A stretch of DNA of 64,000 bases from Sphingomonas sabuli (GTDB taxonomy: Bacteria; Pseudomonadota; Alphaproteobacteria; Sphingomonadales; Sphingomonadaceae). Below, in pieces: positions 26,391 to 36,108 of this stretch. The stretch covers positions 1,570,001 through 1,634,000 of the forward strand of contig NZ_CP060697.1 in NCBI RefSeq assembly GCF_014352855.1. The letters run 5' to 3'. Position 1 is the first letter of the stretch; each line of letters opens with the position of its first letter. Under the pieces are notes generated by a model. The model was not told where the DNA came from. It saw nothing but the letters and a program-made list of their open reading frames with translations, and made no database searches. Both the position numbers and the translations under genes were made by a program.

Positions 26391-26407
26391 TTTCAAGATG
26401 CGTGCCA
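26391..26407 (-). promoter_or_regulatory. Sigma-54-like -24/-12 promoter of the psp operon
   Basis: Reading on the - strand, TGGCACG-CATC-TTGAA occurs at 26407-26391. This matches the sigma-54 consensus TGGCACG-N4-TTGCW except for one base in the -12 element. The predicted start site lies about 43 nt before the 44-residue ORF. A second TGGCACG (26384-26378) follows, but with the -12 GC spaced one base short. Psp operons are sigma-54/PspF-controlled in enterobacteria; no pspF gene is adjacent here. Confidence 0.5.
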
Positions 26408-26575
26408 AATGGAGAAAACTGCGAAAAATGGCTTGGGCGGCCATGGCGCGGCGCGCGATTTGGCGTCACGTGCCACCGCGCTTGGTGAAAAATCCCAACC
26501 GGCCCGCGCCAGCGCGGGAACGCGCCGACGGGTTGGCGCGCTTTAGCCGCCTATCCCCTTGTGGAAGGACGAACG

Positions 26576-26818
26576 ATGTTGGGAAAAATTGCGGGCGCCC
26601 TGCTGGGCAAGAAGATTGCCGGACGGAATAACGGCCTGTCGGGTGCGCTGATCGGCGCGGGCATTGCGGCCATTGCCCGCCGCGGCCTGTTCCCGCTCGC
26701 GGTGACCGCGGGTGCGGCCTACGCCGGCAAGAAGGCGTGGGACAAGTACAACACTCGCAAGGCCCCGGCTTATCCTTCGGACGCTTCGGACGCGTCCGTT
26801 TCCCCGCCCTCGGCCTGA
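26576..26818 (+). CDS. Small glycine-rich hypothetical protein
   Basis: An 80-residue unrecognised protein. The N-terminal 50 residues are rich in Gly/Ala/Ile (LGKIAGALLGKKIAGRN, GALIGAGIAAIARRG), a glycine-zipper-like pattern that suggests membrane association. A basic/aromatic segment KKAWDKYNTRK and a Ser/Pro-rich tail follow. GGAAGGAC lies upstream of ATG 26576. The final 49 nt overlap the convergent DUF3297 gene. Confidence 0.6.
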   Translation: MLGKIAGALLGKKIAGRNNGLSGALIGAGIAAIARRGLFPLAVTAGAAYAGKKAWDKYNTRKAPAYPSDASDASVSPPSA

Positions 26819-27078
26819 TCGCCGCCGGCTTCGGCAGTCTCGATATACGGCTCGACCTTGCCATTGAGCTTTAGCGTCATCGGATTGCCGAAGCGGTCGC
26901 GGCTGCGCCCGGCCGGCACCTTTATCCAGCCTTCGGAAATGCAATATTCCTGAACGTTGGTCTTTTCCTGACCGTTGAATTTGATGCCGATGCCCTGCTG
27001 CAGCAGATCGGCGTCGAAATGCGGACTGCGCGGGTCGAGCGACAGCCGGTCGGGAAGCTTTGAAGGTTCATCAGCCAT
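26770..27078 (-). CDS. DUF3297 family protein
   Basis: A 102-residue protein of the DUF3297 family, function unknown. The conserved block is easy to see: LPDRLSLDPRSPHFDADLL, GIGIKFNGQEKTNVQEYCIS and EGWIKVPAG, ending in LKLNGKVEPYIE. The last 25 residues are acidic and of low complexity. It is probably a cytoplasmic protein of one compact domain. Convergent overlap with the small + strand gene. Confidence 0.85.
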   Translation of the reverse strand: MADEPSKLPDRLSLDPRSPHFDADLLQQGIGIKFNGQEKTNVQEYCISEGWIKVPAGRSRDRFGNPMTLKLNGKVEPYIETAEAGGDQAEGGETDASEASEG

Positions 27079-27166
27079 GCGCCGCCCCTACGGCGCGCCG
27101 TCACAGCCGGTCAACTCCCTCGGCACCCTGTCCGAGCCGGTCGAGCGGCTAGGACGGAGGCGATGC

Positions 27167-27664
27167 CTAGCGGACTTGCAGCGCCTCGACCGACCCGCCG
27201 GGTCCCACGGCGAACAGCATACCATAGTCGCCGTCGCCAAGCGGCCCGGGTTTGGTCCCGCCGAACTGGGCGACAAGATCCGGGACGGTGTTGCTATGTC
27301 CCACGACAAGCACCGAGCCTGACGCCGCAGCGATTGCGGCGGCAAGCGCGGCGGGGTCGCGGGGGTCGTAAGGCGTCACGTCGAACCCAAGCTGGGCCGC
27401 CAGCGGCGCGGCGGTTTCCATCGCCCGCCTGGTCGGCGTCGCGAACGCCGCGACAATGCCCTTGGCCTTGAGCATGCCCGCCAAGGCCTGCGCATTGGCC
27501 GCGCCTTCGGCCGTCAGCGACGGATCGTCGCCCGCGCCTTTTTGCAGATGGCGAATGACATAAACGGTCTTCTGCGCAGTTGCCGAGGTTGCCGGCGCCT
27601 GCGGCGTGACCGTCGTACAGGCGCACAAGATCGCCGCCAGCATCGCCATGAAAATCGTCTTCAT
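27167..27664 (-). CDS. Histidine phosphatase-like lipoprotein
   Basis: A 165-residue protein of the phosphoglycerate-mutase/histidine phosphatase fold. The start at 27664, preceded by AGGGGGACAGG, gives a lipoprotein-like signal (MKTIFMAMLAAILCAC). The first catalytic motif is VYVIRHLQKGAGD (RH present, followed by LQK instead of the usual GE/AE). The second His is in VLVVGHSNTVPDL. It should act on a phosphoester in the periplasm or at the membrane; the substrate is unknown. Confidence 0.8.
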   Translation of the reverse strand: MKTIFMAMLAAILCACTTVTPQAPATSATAQKTVYVIRHLQKGAGDDPSLTAEGAANAQALAGMLKAKGIVAAFATPTRRAMETAAPLAAQLGFDVTPYDPRDPAALAAAIAAASGSVLVVGHSNTVPDLVAQFGGTKPGPLGDGDYGMLFAVGPGGSVEALQVR

Positions 27665-27793
27665 CCTGTCCCCCTGTTCTTCGCGCCCGTCTTGCCAGCC
27701 TGCGCCGGGTCGCGTCGAGTCCGCGCTCGACCGCTCGACGAACGGATCGACCAACGGCGGCGCGCAGTTGCCGCATCCGCGACTCCCGACTAA

Positions 27794-29070
<1,277 letters not shown>

Positions 29071-29071
<1 letters not shown>

Positions 29072-30084
29072 TGGCGACGATGAACATGATCCAGGCGCTC
29101 AACAGCGCCCACCGCGTAACTATGGAGCGCGACGAGGACATCGTCGTCTATGGCGAGGACGCGGGCTATTTCGGCGGCGTCTTCCGCGTCACCGAGGGCC
29201 TGCAGAAGCAGTTCGGCAAGCAGCGCTGTTTCGACGCGCCGATCAGCGAATGCGGCATCGTCGCCACCGCGGTCGGCATGGCGGCCTATGGCCTCAAGCC
29301 CGTGATCGAAATTCAGTTCGCGGATTACATCTATCCCGGTTACGACCAGATCGTCAGCGAGGTGGCGAAGATCCGTTATCGCACCGCCGGCGAGTGGAGC
29401 ATGCCGATGGTCATCCGCTCGCCCTATGGCGGCGGCATCTTCGGCGGCCAGACGCACAGCCAGTCGCCGGAAAGCCTGTTCACCCATATCGCGGGCCTGA
29501 AGACGGTCATCCCGTCGACGCCCTATGACGCCAAGGGCCTGATGATCGCGGCGATCGAGGATCCGGACCCGGTAATTTTCTTCGAGCCCAAGCGCATCTA
29601 CAACGGCCCGTTCGACGGCCACCACGACAAGCCGGTCAAGCCGTGGTCGAAGCATCCCGCAAGCGACGTGCCCGACGGCCATTACACCGTTCCGATCGGC
29701 AAGGCGGCGGTGGTGCGCGAAGGCGCGGACCTGACCGTTCTGGCCTATGGCACGATGGTCCATGTCGCGCTGGCCGCGGTCGAGGAAGACGGCATCGACG
29801 CCGAAGTGATCGACCTGCGCAGCCTGTTCCCGCTGGACATCGACACCATCGAGCAATCGGTAAAGAAGACCGGCCGCTGCGTCGTCGTCCACGAAGCGCC
29901 GCGCAACACGGGCTTCGGCGCGGAGCTGGTCAGCCTGGTGCAGGAGCGCTGCTTCTATCACCTGGAAGCGCCGATCCAGCGCGTAACCGGCTGGGACACG
30001 CCCTATCCGCACGCCTATGAATGGGCTTACTTCCCCGGCCCGAAACGGATGAAGAAAGCCCTCGAGAAAGTGATGGCCGACTGA
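29071..30084 (+). CDS. bkdA2: Branched-chain 2-oxoacid dehydrogenase E1 beta
   Basis: The beta subunit of E1, 337 residues, forming an alpha2-beta2 tetramer with the preceding gene product. Recognisable stretches are DEDIVVYGEDAGYFGGVFRVT, FDAPISECGIVATAVGMA and IQFADYIYPGYDQIVSEVAK. The C-terminal transketolase-like domain contains VIDLRSLFPLDIDTI. ATG 29071 is fixed by overlap with the alpha-subunit stop. The stop overlaps the E2 start by 3 nt (TGATG). Confidence 0.94.
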
Positions 30085-31379
30085 TGGCGAAGTACGAATT
30101 CAAGCTGCCCGACATTGGCGAAGGCATTGCCGAGGCCGAGATCGTGGCGTGGCACGTCAAGGTTGGCGATGCGGTCGAGGAAGACCAGCAGCTGGCCGAC
30201 ATGATGACCGACAAGGCGACGGTGGAAATGGAATCGCCGGTCGCGGGCAAGGTCGTCAGCCTGGCCGGCGAAGTCGGCGACCAAGTGCCGATCGGGTCCG
30301 TCCTCGTCGTCATCGAAACCAGCGCCGAGGCGGCCGAAGCCGCGGAAGGTGCCGCGGATCTTCCCGACGAGTCCACCGAAGAGCGTCCGCTCGGTGACGG
30401 TGCCGCGGACCCGACTCCGGCGCAGGAAGAAAAGCTGCCGGTAACGGCGGTCGAAAACGAACCGAAGGCCAGGGAAAAGCCCAAGGCGCCCGAGCCCAAA
30501 GCCGAGCCGGAAGTGGCCAAGGCCGCGTTGGTCCTCGCCTCGCCGGCCGTGCGCGCCCGCGCCCGCGACATGGGGATCGACCTCAACCAGGTGAAAGCGC
30601 GCGACAGCCGCATTCGCCATGCCGACCTCGATGCCCACATCCTTCATCGCGGCGGCAGCGTTGCGGCTCGCGGCGGGTCGCCGGGCCGGCCGGACGAGAC
30701 GATCAAGGTCGTCGGCCTGCGCCGCAAGATCGCCGAGAACATGGCGGAAGCGAACAGCCGCATCCCGCATTTCACCATCGTCGAGGAATTCGACGTCACC
30801 GCGCTGGAAGACACGCGCGCGATGATGAACCGCGACCGTGGCGACAATCCCAAGCTGACCGTGCTGCCGTTCCTGATCACGGCGATGTGCCGGGCGCTGG
30901 CCGACTATCCGATGCTCAACGCGACGTTCGACGACGAAGCGATGGTCGTCACACGCAAGGGTTCGGTCGACATGGGCGTCGCGACGCAGACGGACAACGG
31001 CCTAATGGTGCCGGTCATCCGCAATGCAAGCAGCATGAGCGTGTGGCAGCTGGCGGCCGAAATCTCGCGCCTGTCGGACGCTGCGCGCACCAACAAGGCG
31101 AGCCGCGAGGAACTGACCGGCCCCAGCTTCACTATCTCCTCGCTGGGTCCGATGGGCGGCATCACGTCGACGCCGGTGATCAATCCGCCGCAGGTGGCGA
31201 TCGTCGCGGTCAACAAGATCGACGAAAAGCTGGTCCCGATCGACGGCTAGATCGAAATCCGCAAGCGGATGAACCTGTCGCTGTCGTGCGACCACCGCGT
31301 GGTCGACGGCTGGGACGCAGCGAACTTCCTCAACGACATGAAGCCGCTGATCGAAAATCCGCTGCGCCTGCTCAGCTAG
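30084..31379 (+). pseudogene. bkdB: Branched-chain dehydrogenase E2 interrupted by an in-frame TAG at 31248-31250
   Basis: The dihydrolipoyl acyltransferase core of the complex. Residues 1-388 are intact: lipoyl domain with Lys44 (MTDKATVE), an Ala/Glu/Pro linker, the E1/E3-binding domain (SPAVRARARDMGIDL) and most of the catalytic domain. TAG at 31248-31250 follows KLVPIDG. The same frame then continues to TAG 31377-31379 as IEIRKRMNLSLSCDHRVVDG onward. The catalytic His motif DHRVVDG therefore lies beyond the stop. Full length would be 431 residues plus stop. One C-to-T change (CAG to TAG) would explain it. It may be a pseudogene, a sequencing error or read-through. Confidence 0.9.
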
Positions 31380-31391
31380 GAAGGACCTCCG

Positions 31392-31478
31392 ATGGACACG
31401 AAGAAAGTCCTGGTGTTCGCGTTGCTCGCCGCGGCCGTCCTCATCGCCCTGGCGGCCGGGATGCGCCTCGGTCACTGA
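31392..31478 (+). CDS. 28-residue single-span membrane peptide
   Basis: A very short ORF, MDTKKVLVFALLAAAVLIAL then AAGMRLGH. It consists of a short charged start, one hydrophobic helix and a basic end. AAGGACCTCC is placed 4-12 nt upstream, and the gene lies 12 nt after the E2 reading frame ends. Such peptides are usually missed by automated annotation. The function is unknown. Confidence 0.45.
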   Translation: MDTKKVLVFALLAAAVLIALAAGMRLGH

Positions 31479-31489
31479 CCCGCGGCGGA

Positions 31490-31738
31490 TCAGCCTTTCG
31501 GCTTCTTGAGGTCGTGCCAGCTCTTCTCGCTTAGCTCGACGTCATATGTCTTCGCTGCAGCTTCGATGCGCTTCCACGCCGCGTCGCGTTCGGCATCGGT
31601 GACATCCTCCACCTGGTTGAAACGGGCGACGGCATTGCGGACGTGCGATGCGTCCTCAAGCGGCTCCTTGCGCTGCTTGGGGAAAGCGAACTTGCTGTCC
31701 TTGAGTTCGTCGCGGTCGTCGGTCGAAAGCTCGGCCAT
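31490..31738 (-). CDS. DUF6582-type small protein
   Basis: An 82-residue protein resembling the DUF6582 family found in phages and alphaproteobacteria. The recognisable block is FAFPKQRKEPLEDASHVRNA, VARFNQVEDVTDAERDAAWK and AAAKTYDVELSEKSWHDL. It is soluble and charged, with no membrane segment. GAGGAG is placed 11 nt before ATG 31738. The function is unknown. Confidence 0.8.
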   Translation of the reverse strand: MAELSTDDRDELKDSKFAFPKQRKEPLEDASHVRNAVARFNQVEDVTDAERDAAWKRIEAAAKTYDVELSEKSWHDLKKPKG

Positions 31739-31791
31739 GGCGTGTCTCCTCTCGACGGAGAAAACGCATGGCCGGGCCTCGCGGTTCGCGA

Positions 31792-32328
31792 TTAGGCGGC
31801 CAGCCGCACCGTTTCGCCGAGTGCCGAGCGGATCGATTCCTCCCGCTGCTCCGGCCCGATGGCGAGGCCGCTGGCGATCACGAATTCCGGTACGATACCG
31901 ATGAAGCCGAATACGCCGCGCAGGTAGGTTTCGACATGCTCCATCCCGGCCGCGGGGGACCCTTCGTCATAGAAGCCGCCACGGGCGACGGCGACAATCA
32001 CCCGCTTGTCACCGACCAGACCTTCGGGACCGTTGGCGCCGTACTGGAACGTCTTGCCGGCCACCAGGATGCGGTCGATCCACGCCTTGAGCTGGCTGGG
32101 AATGGTGAAATTGTACATCGGCGCGCCGATCACGACGGTGTCGGCGGCGAGGAATTCGTCGAGGATATGCTCGTCCTGCCCGCGTTCGGTCAGGTGCGGC
32201 AGCGGGTCGGCGGCAACGTCGCGATAGACGACGTCGTCCCGGCCGAGCCGGTCGACGATGGCCTGGGTGAGGGTCCGGCTGGCACTGGCCGCGCCGGTAA
32301 TGCTGCTGTCGATCTGAAGTACGGTCAC
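31792..32328 (-). CDS. azoR: FMN-dependent NADH-azoreductase (AzoR family)
   Basis: A 178-residue flavodoxin-like oxidoreductase that reduces quinones and azo compounds by two-electron transfer from NADH. Visible motifs are the phosphate-binding loop [18 protein letters not shown], the flavin-loop [18 protein letters not shown] and [20 protein letters not shown]. The start is GTG 32328, preceded by GGAGG. It is divergent from an HxlR regulator, with an operator-like dyad between, so it is probably induced by quinone-type electrophiles. Confidence 0.9.
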   Translation of the reverse strand: MTVLQIDSSITGAASASRTLTQAIVDRLGRDDVVYRDVAADPLPHLTERGQDEHILDEFLAADTVVIGAPMYNFTIPSQLKAWIDRILVAGKTFQYGANGPEGLVGDKRVIVAVARGGFYDEGSPAAGMEHVETYLRGVFGFIGIVPEFVIASGLAIGPEQREESIRSALGETVRLAA

Positions 32329-32340
32329 TATTGCCTCCTT

Positions 32341-32357
32341 GGTATTGATTCGATACC
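32341..32357. promoter_or_regulatory. Operator-like dyad for the HxlR regulator
   Basis: A 17-bp near-palindrome, GGTATtGAtTCgATACC, identical to its reverse complement at 14 of 17 positions. It lies in the azoR-hxlR divergent region, 13 nt from the azoR start codon. HxlR-family repressors of azoreductase genes bind such symmetric sites. The site overlaps the azoR leader, so binding would block azoR expression. Confidence 0.6.
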
Positions 32358-32454
32358 GAGGCACCCCAGATAACCATGCGAAAACGGCCCGCAAGAACGC
32401 ACTAATTTGTGGCGGACGAACAGGAATGTGGGCAAGGAACAGTGAGGTAACCGC

Positions 32455-32829
32455 ATGAAAGACCCGAACAATCCCGTCTGTCAGACGATCACCGGCCTGC
32501 TTCAGCGAATCGGCGACAAATGGAGCGTGCTGGTCGTGGAAACGCTGGGCGGGGGCTCGCTGCGGTTCAACGAACTGCGCCGCGCGATCCCCAGTGTGTC
32601 GCAGCGGATGCTGACGCTGACCCTGCGCAATCTCGAGCGCGACGGGCTGGTCAGCCGCACCGTGACCCCGTCGATCCCGCCCCGCGTCGATTACGAGCTG
32701 ACCGAGCTTGGCCAGTCGCTGACCAAGCCCATCTGCGGGCTGGTGCAATGGTCGATGGACAATGTCGGCGCGATCCACGCCGCGCAGGCCCGCTATGACG
32801 AAGGCCAGGACGAAGCGGCGGCGGCCTAG
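32455..32829 (+). CDS. HxlR-family transcriptional regulator
   Basis: A 124-residue winged-helix repressor. The family block is [20 protein letters not shown], then [20 protein letters not shown] and [14 protein letters not shown]. Cys9 occupies the position of the redox-sensing N-terminal Cys of YodB/QorR-type members, and a second Cys (Cys94) lies near the C-terminus. It probably senses quinones or diamide-like stress and controls azoR next door. Start preceded by GTGAGG. Overlaps the convergent membrane-protein gene by 4 nt. Confidence 0.9.
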   Translation: MKDPNNPVCQTITGLLQRIGDKWSVLVVETLGGGSLRFNELRRAIPSVSQRMLTLTLRNLERDGLVSRTVTPSIPPRVDYELTELGQSLTKPICGLVQWSMDNVGAIHAAQARYDEGQDEAAAA

Positions 32830-33647
32830 ACGCCCATGATCCGCGGCGCCATCGCGTGCCACCACGGCGTGTCCCACAGCATCTGCTGGGCGATAATGAT
32901 GGGCGCAAAGATCAGCAGGAACACGCCGTAGGCGCGATGTACGCGCCCGTTGCGAATGACGTCCCAGACAAACAGCGGCGCGATGGCAAGCAGCACGTAG
33001 AATTCGGCCGACGTCGGGCTGGCCGGAAAGGTCGTCGGGATCCAGGTCATCCGGTCGAAGGCCGCAGGAAGTGCGGCGGCGGGCGCCATCATCATCATCC
33101 GCTTGTGAAAACCGGCATTACGGTCGCGCTGCTTGATGCCGATCGCCAGCACCGCGGCGAAGAGCAGCCCTGCGCCAATTTGCAGCAGCAGGATGTTGTC
33201 GAGCAACTGGACCACGGGGGTCATCGCCTGGGCCACTTCGGGTGGTCCGAAATGGGCCGCCCCCCACACTTGCCCGTACATGGTCGGCGCGAGGATGAAG
33301 CCGACCACCACCAATGCCGCCGCCAGTACTCCGCCGAGCGGACCGATCCTGCGGTGCACGATACAATGCCCGGTGGCGACCAGCACGGTCTGCGACAGCA
33401 AGAAAAGCAGGAAGCTGCCCATCAGTACCGCGTGGATGTGGAGGATAAGCGGGAATGCCGGACGCGCGCCGGCTCGCACCATCTCCAGCTTCATCAGCGA
33501 GTCGGGGATGAACCCAGCTAGCGCGATGGCAATGTACCACACCGCCATGGCCACGAAGATCCAGCGGTCGAGCGCGTGCGCCCGCGGCGTCCCGAGAAGT
33601 CTGTCCGGTCCCGGCGCCCGATGCACCTCGGCTACTGTTGTTGCCAT
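32826..33647 (-). CDS. Seven-helix membrane protein, unknown function
   Basis: A 273-residue integral membrane protein with about seven hydrophobic segments. Several conserved-looking polar positions fall in helices: [32 protein letters not shown] and [15 protein letters not shown]. Paired His residues recall DUF2306-like or haem-associated membrane proteins, but I cannot assign a family. AGGGGG lies before ATG 33647. The gene stands alone on this strand. Confidence 0.75.
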   Translation of the reverse strand: MATTVAEVHRAPGPDRLLGTPRAHALDRWIFVAMAVWYIAIALAGFIPDSLMKLEMVRAGARPAFPLILHIHAVLMGSFLLFLLSQTVLVATGHCIVHRRIGPLGGVLAAALVVVGFILAPTMYGQVWGAAHFGPPEVAQAMTPVVQLLDNILLLQIGAGLLFAAVLAIGIKQRDRNAGFHKRMMMMAPAAALPAAFDRMTWIPTTFPASPTSAEFYVLLAIAPLFVWDVIRNGRVHRAYGVFLLIFAPIIIAQQMLWDTPWWHAMAPRIMGV

Positions 33648-33767
33648 CGCCGAAGCCCCCTTTTGCGATGTCGTCTATCCGACACTTATAGCATTGCATC
33701 GCCCGCACGGGAATTGACCCCCGCACCGGGTTGGCAACACGGGGACCGCTGGCCTAGAGCAGCGGGC

Positions 33768-34220
33768 ATGGCCGGACGCTATTTCGAACAATGGACCGTC
33801 GGCGACCGGGTCGAGCATGCGCTGACCCGCACCGTCACCGAAACCGACAACGTCCTTATTTCCACGCTGACCCACAATCCGCAGCCGATGCACCTGGACC
33901 ATGATCTGGCGTCGCAGTCGGAATTCGGCATGCCGCTCGTGAATTCGGTCTTCACCTTCGGGCTGATGATCGGCGTCAGCGTGGCCGACACGACCATGGG
34001 TACGCTGGTCGCCAATCTCGGTTACGATGCGCTGAAGTTTCCCAATCCAGTGTTCGTCGGCGACACGCTGCGCAGCGAAACCGAGTGCGTCGCGGTGCGC
34101 GAGAGCAAGTCGCGGCCCAACGCCGGGATCGTCACCTGGGCGCACCGCAGTTTCAACCAGCGCGGCGAGATCGTCTGCGAATGCACGCGGACGGCCCTGC
34201 TGCTCAAGTCGCCGCAGTGA
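33768..34220 (+). CDS. MaoC-family hydratase
   Basis: A 150-residue single hotdog (MaoC-like) hydratase. The signature is NPQPMHLDHDLASQSEFGMPLVNS, containing the catalytic Asp/His pair of (R)-specific hydratases. It probably hydrates an enoyl-CoA or mesaconyl-CoA type substrate. It is the first gene of an overlapping four-gene operon and overlaps the lyase start by 4 nt (GTGA). A weak GAGCAG is the only ribosome-binding site. Confidence 0.85.
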   Translation: MAGRYFEQWTVGDRVEHALTRTVTETDNVLISTLTHNPQPMHLDHDLASQSEFGMPLVNSVFTFGLMIGVSVADTTMGTLVANLGYDALKFPNPVFVGDTLRSETECVAVRESKSRPNAGIVTWAHRSFNQRGEIVCECTRTALLLKSPQ

Positions 34221-35059
34221 AGCGCGAACCGCGCAGCTGGCTGTTCGTCCCCGCGGACAGCGCCCGCAAGGTGGAAAAGGCCGTCGACAGCGCCGCCGAC
34301 GCTGTCATCTTCGACCTGGAGGACAGCGTTGCCCCGGCCAGCAAGGCGGCCGCCCGCGATTTCATCAAGGGCCTGAAAAAGGGCAACGGCGGCCCCGACT
34401 GGTGGGTGCGCATCAACCCGATCGGGTCGGACTGGCACAACGACGATATCGAGATCATCGGCAACGGCGCCATAAGCGGCATTGTCCTGCCCAAGGCGGA
34501 AAGCGGCGCGGACATCGTCCAGCTGGCCCATCGCACCGGCAACATCCCCATCCACGCGATCGTCACCGAGACCGCGGCCAGCCTGTTCGGCTTATTGTCC
34601 TATCGCGACCCGAAATCGCCGCTTGCAGCGATGAGTTGGGGCGCGGAGGATTTGTCCGCGGCGCTCGGCGCGACGTCCAAATATGAGGAGGGCGGCGAAT
34701 TGTCGTTCACGTACCGGCTGGCGCGAAGCCTGTGCCTGGCCGGCGCGGTGGCCGCCGGGGTCCAGCCGGTCGACGGCGTTTTCGCCGATTTCCGCGACGA
34801 GGCGGGGCTGAAGCGCGAGGCGGAAGCCGCCAGCCGCGAGGGCTTCACCGGCAAGCTTGCCATCCACCCGGCGCAGGTCGCCGTCATCAACGCCGCCTTC
34901 CTGCCGTCCGCGGCCGATGTCGCGCATGCGCAGGCCGTGGTCGACGCCTTCGCCGCCAACCCCGACGCCGGCGCCCTGTCGGTCGACGGCCGCATGGTCG
35001 ATCGCCCCCACCTGATTCAGGCCAATCGAGTCCTGCAACGTTCACAAGGAGCACAATAA
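34217..35059 (+). CDS. HpcH/HpaI (CitE-like) CoA ester lyase
   Basis: A 280-residue TIM-barrel lyase of the CitE/malyl-CoA/citramalyl-CoA lyase family. It cleaves a C-C bond of a hydroxyacyl-CoA, giving acetyl-CoA and an oxoacid. Visible motifs are REPRSWLFVPADSARKVEKA, DAVIFDLEDSVAP (Mg-binding Asp) and AVIFDLED. Later blocks are MSWGAEDLSAALGA and GFTGKLAIHPAQV. A GTG start at 34217 follows from the overlap with the maoC gene. The exact substrate is not decided by sequence. Confidence 0.87.
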   Translation: MKREPRSWLFVPADSARKVEKAVDSAADAVIFDLEDSVAPASKAAARDFIKGLKKGNGGPDWWVRINPIGSDWHNDDIEIIGNGAISGIVLPKAESGADIVQLAHRTGNIPIHAIVTETAASLFGLLSYRDPKSPLAAMSWGAEDLSAALGATSKYEEGGELSFTYRLARSLCLAGAVAAGVQPVDGVFADFRDEAGLKREAEAASREGFTGKLAIHPAQVAVINAAFLPSAADVAHAQAVVDAFAANPDAGALSVDGRMVDRPHLIQANRVLQRSQGAQ

Positions 35060-36108
35060 TGCCCACCGCAGCCAAGGGATGGGGCACCGATGCTCCCGAT
35101 CAGCCGCTCAGGCCGATGAATTTCGAACGGCGCGACCTTCGCCCCGACGACGTGGCGATCAAGATCACCCACGCCGGCATCTGCCATTCCGACCTCCACA
35201 CGGCGCGCAACGACTGGCACGGCAGCCAATACCCGGTGATCCCGGGGCATGAGATCGTCGGCACCGTCACCGCCATCGGCGACGAAGTCACCCGCCACCG
35301 TGTCGGCGACACCGTCGCCGTCGGCTGCATGGTCGACAGCTGCATGACTTGCGACCAGTGCCTGGAGGGGTGGGAGGTGTTCTGCCGCGAAGGCTGCACG
35401 CAGACCTACAACAGCCCCGACCGCCACAGCGGCGAGATCACCAAGGGCGGCTATACCGACCATATCGTCGTCCGCGACCATTTCGTGCTGAAGGTGCCGG
35501 ACGGCATGGACGTGGCGCGCGTCGCGCCGCTGCTATGCGCGGGCATCACCACTTATTCCCCGCTTCGCCAGTATGACGTCGGCGCCGGCGACAAGGTCGC
35601 GGTCGTCGGGCTGGGCGGACTTGGCCACATGGGCGTGAAGCTTGCAGCCGCGATGGGCGCGGAAGTGACGATGATCACGACCACGCCCGAAAAGGGCGAC
35701 GACGCGCGCGAGCTTGGCGCCCACGACGTCATCATCTCGACCGACAAGGAACAGATGAAGGCGGCCGCCACCCGCTTCGACTTCATCCTCAACACCATCC
35801 CTGTCAGCCATGAGATCGACGGCTATCTCAACCTGCTCGGCCGGTCCGGGCGGATGGTCATCGTCGGCGCCCTGAACGAAATGCCGGGATTCACCGGAGC
35901 GAACCTCATCTGGTGGAACCGGGCCGTCGGCGGCTCCGCAATCGGCGGCATCCCCGAGACTCAGGAAATGCTCGATTTCTGCGCCGCAAAGGACATCTAT
36001 CCGGAGTGCGAGCATATCGCGATGAGCGAGGTCAACGAGGCCTACGAACGCCTGCTCAAGAACGACGTCCGCTACCGCTTCGTGATCGACATGGACCGCG
36101 GCCTATGA
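35059..36108 (+). CDS. Zn-dependent NAD(P) alcohol dehydrogenase, YahK/CAD type
   Basis: A 349-residue medium-chain dehydrogenase. The catalytic Zn region is [14 protein letters not shown] and [16 protein letters not shown]. The structural Zn lobe is [18 protein letters not shown]. The Rossmann motif is [19 protein letters not shown], near residue 190. It resembles YahK and cinnamyl-alcohol dehydrogenases, which reduce a range of aldehydes with NADPH. AAGGAG lies upstream, and TAATG joins it to the lyase gene. It could make or remove an aldehyde for the acs step. Confidence 0.9.
   Translation: MPTAAKGWGTDAPDQPLRPMNFERRDLRPDDVAIKITHAGICHSDLHTARNDWHGSQYPVIPGHEIVGTVTAIGDEVTRHRVGDTVAVGCMVDSCMTCDQCLEGWEVFCREGCTQTYNSPDRHSGEITKGGYTDHIVVRDHFVLKVPDGMDVARVAPLLCAGITTYSPLRQYDVGAGDKVAVVGLGGLGHMGVKLAAAMGAEVTMITTTPEKGDDARELGAHDVIISTDKEQMKAAATRFDFILNTIPVSHEIDGYLNLLGRSGRMVIVGALNEMPGFTGANLIWWNRAVGGSAIGGIPETQEMLDFCAAKDIYPECEHIAMSEVNEAYERLLKNDVRYRFVIDMDRGL

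Noticed and set aside
31248..31250. TAG coding for pyrrolysine or another reassigned amino acid
   Set aside because: Several unrelated genes in the window end at TAG and prfA is intact. Relatives would be expected to have Gln here. There is no sign of pyl genes.
30887..31534. A frame overlapping the E2 stop region that might indicate a frameshift instead of a nonsense codon
   Set aside because: Its translation has no E2 similarity. The correct E2 residues, including DHRVVDG, continue in the original frame after the TAG, so it is a nonsense change and not a frameshift.
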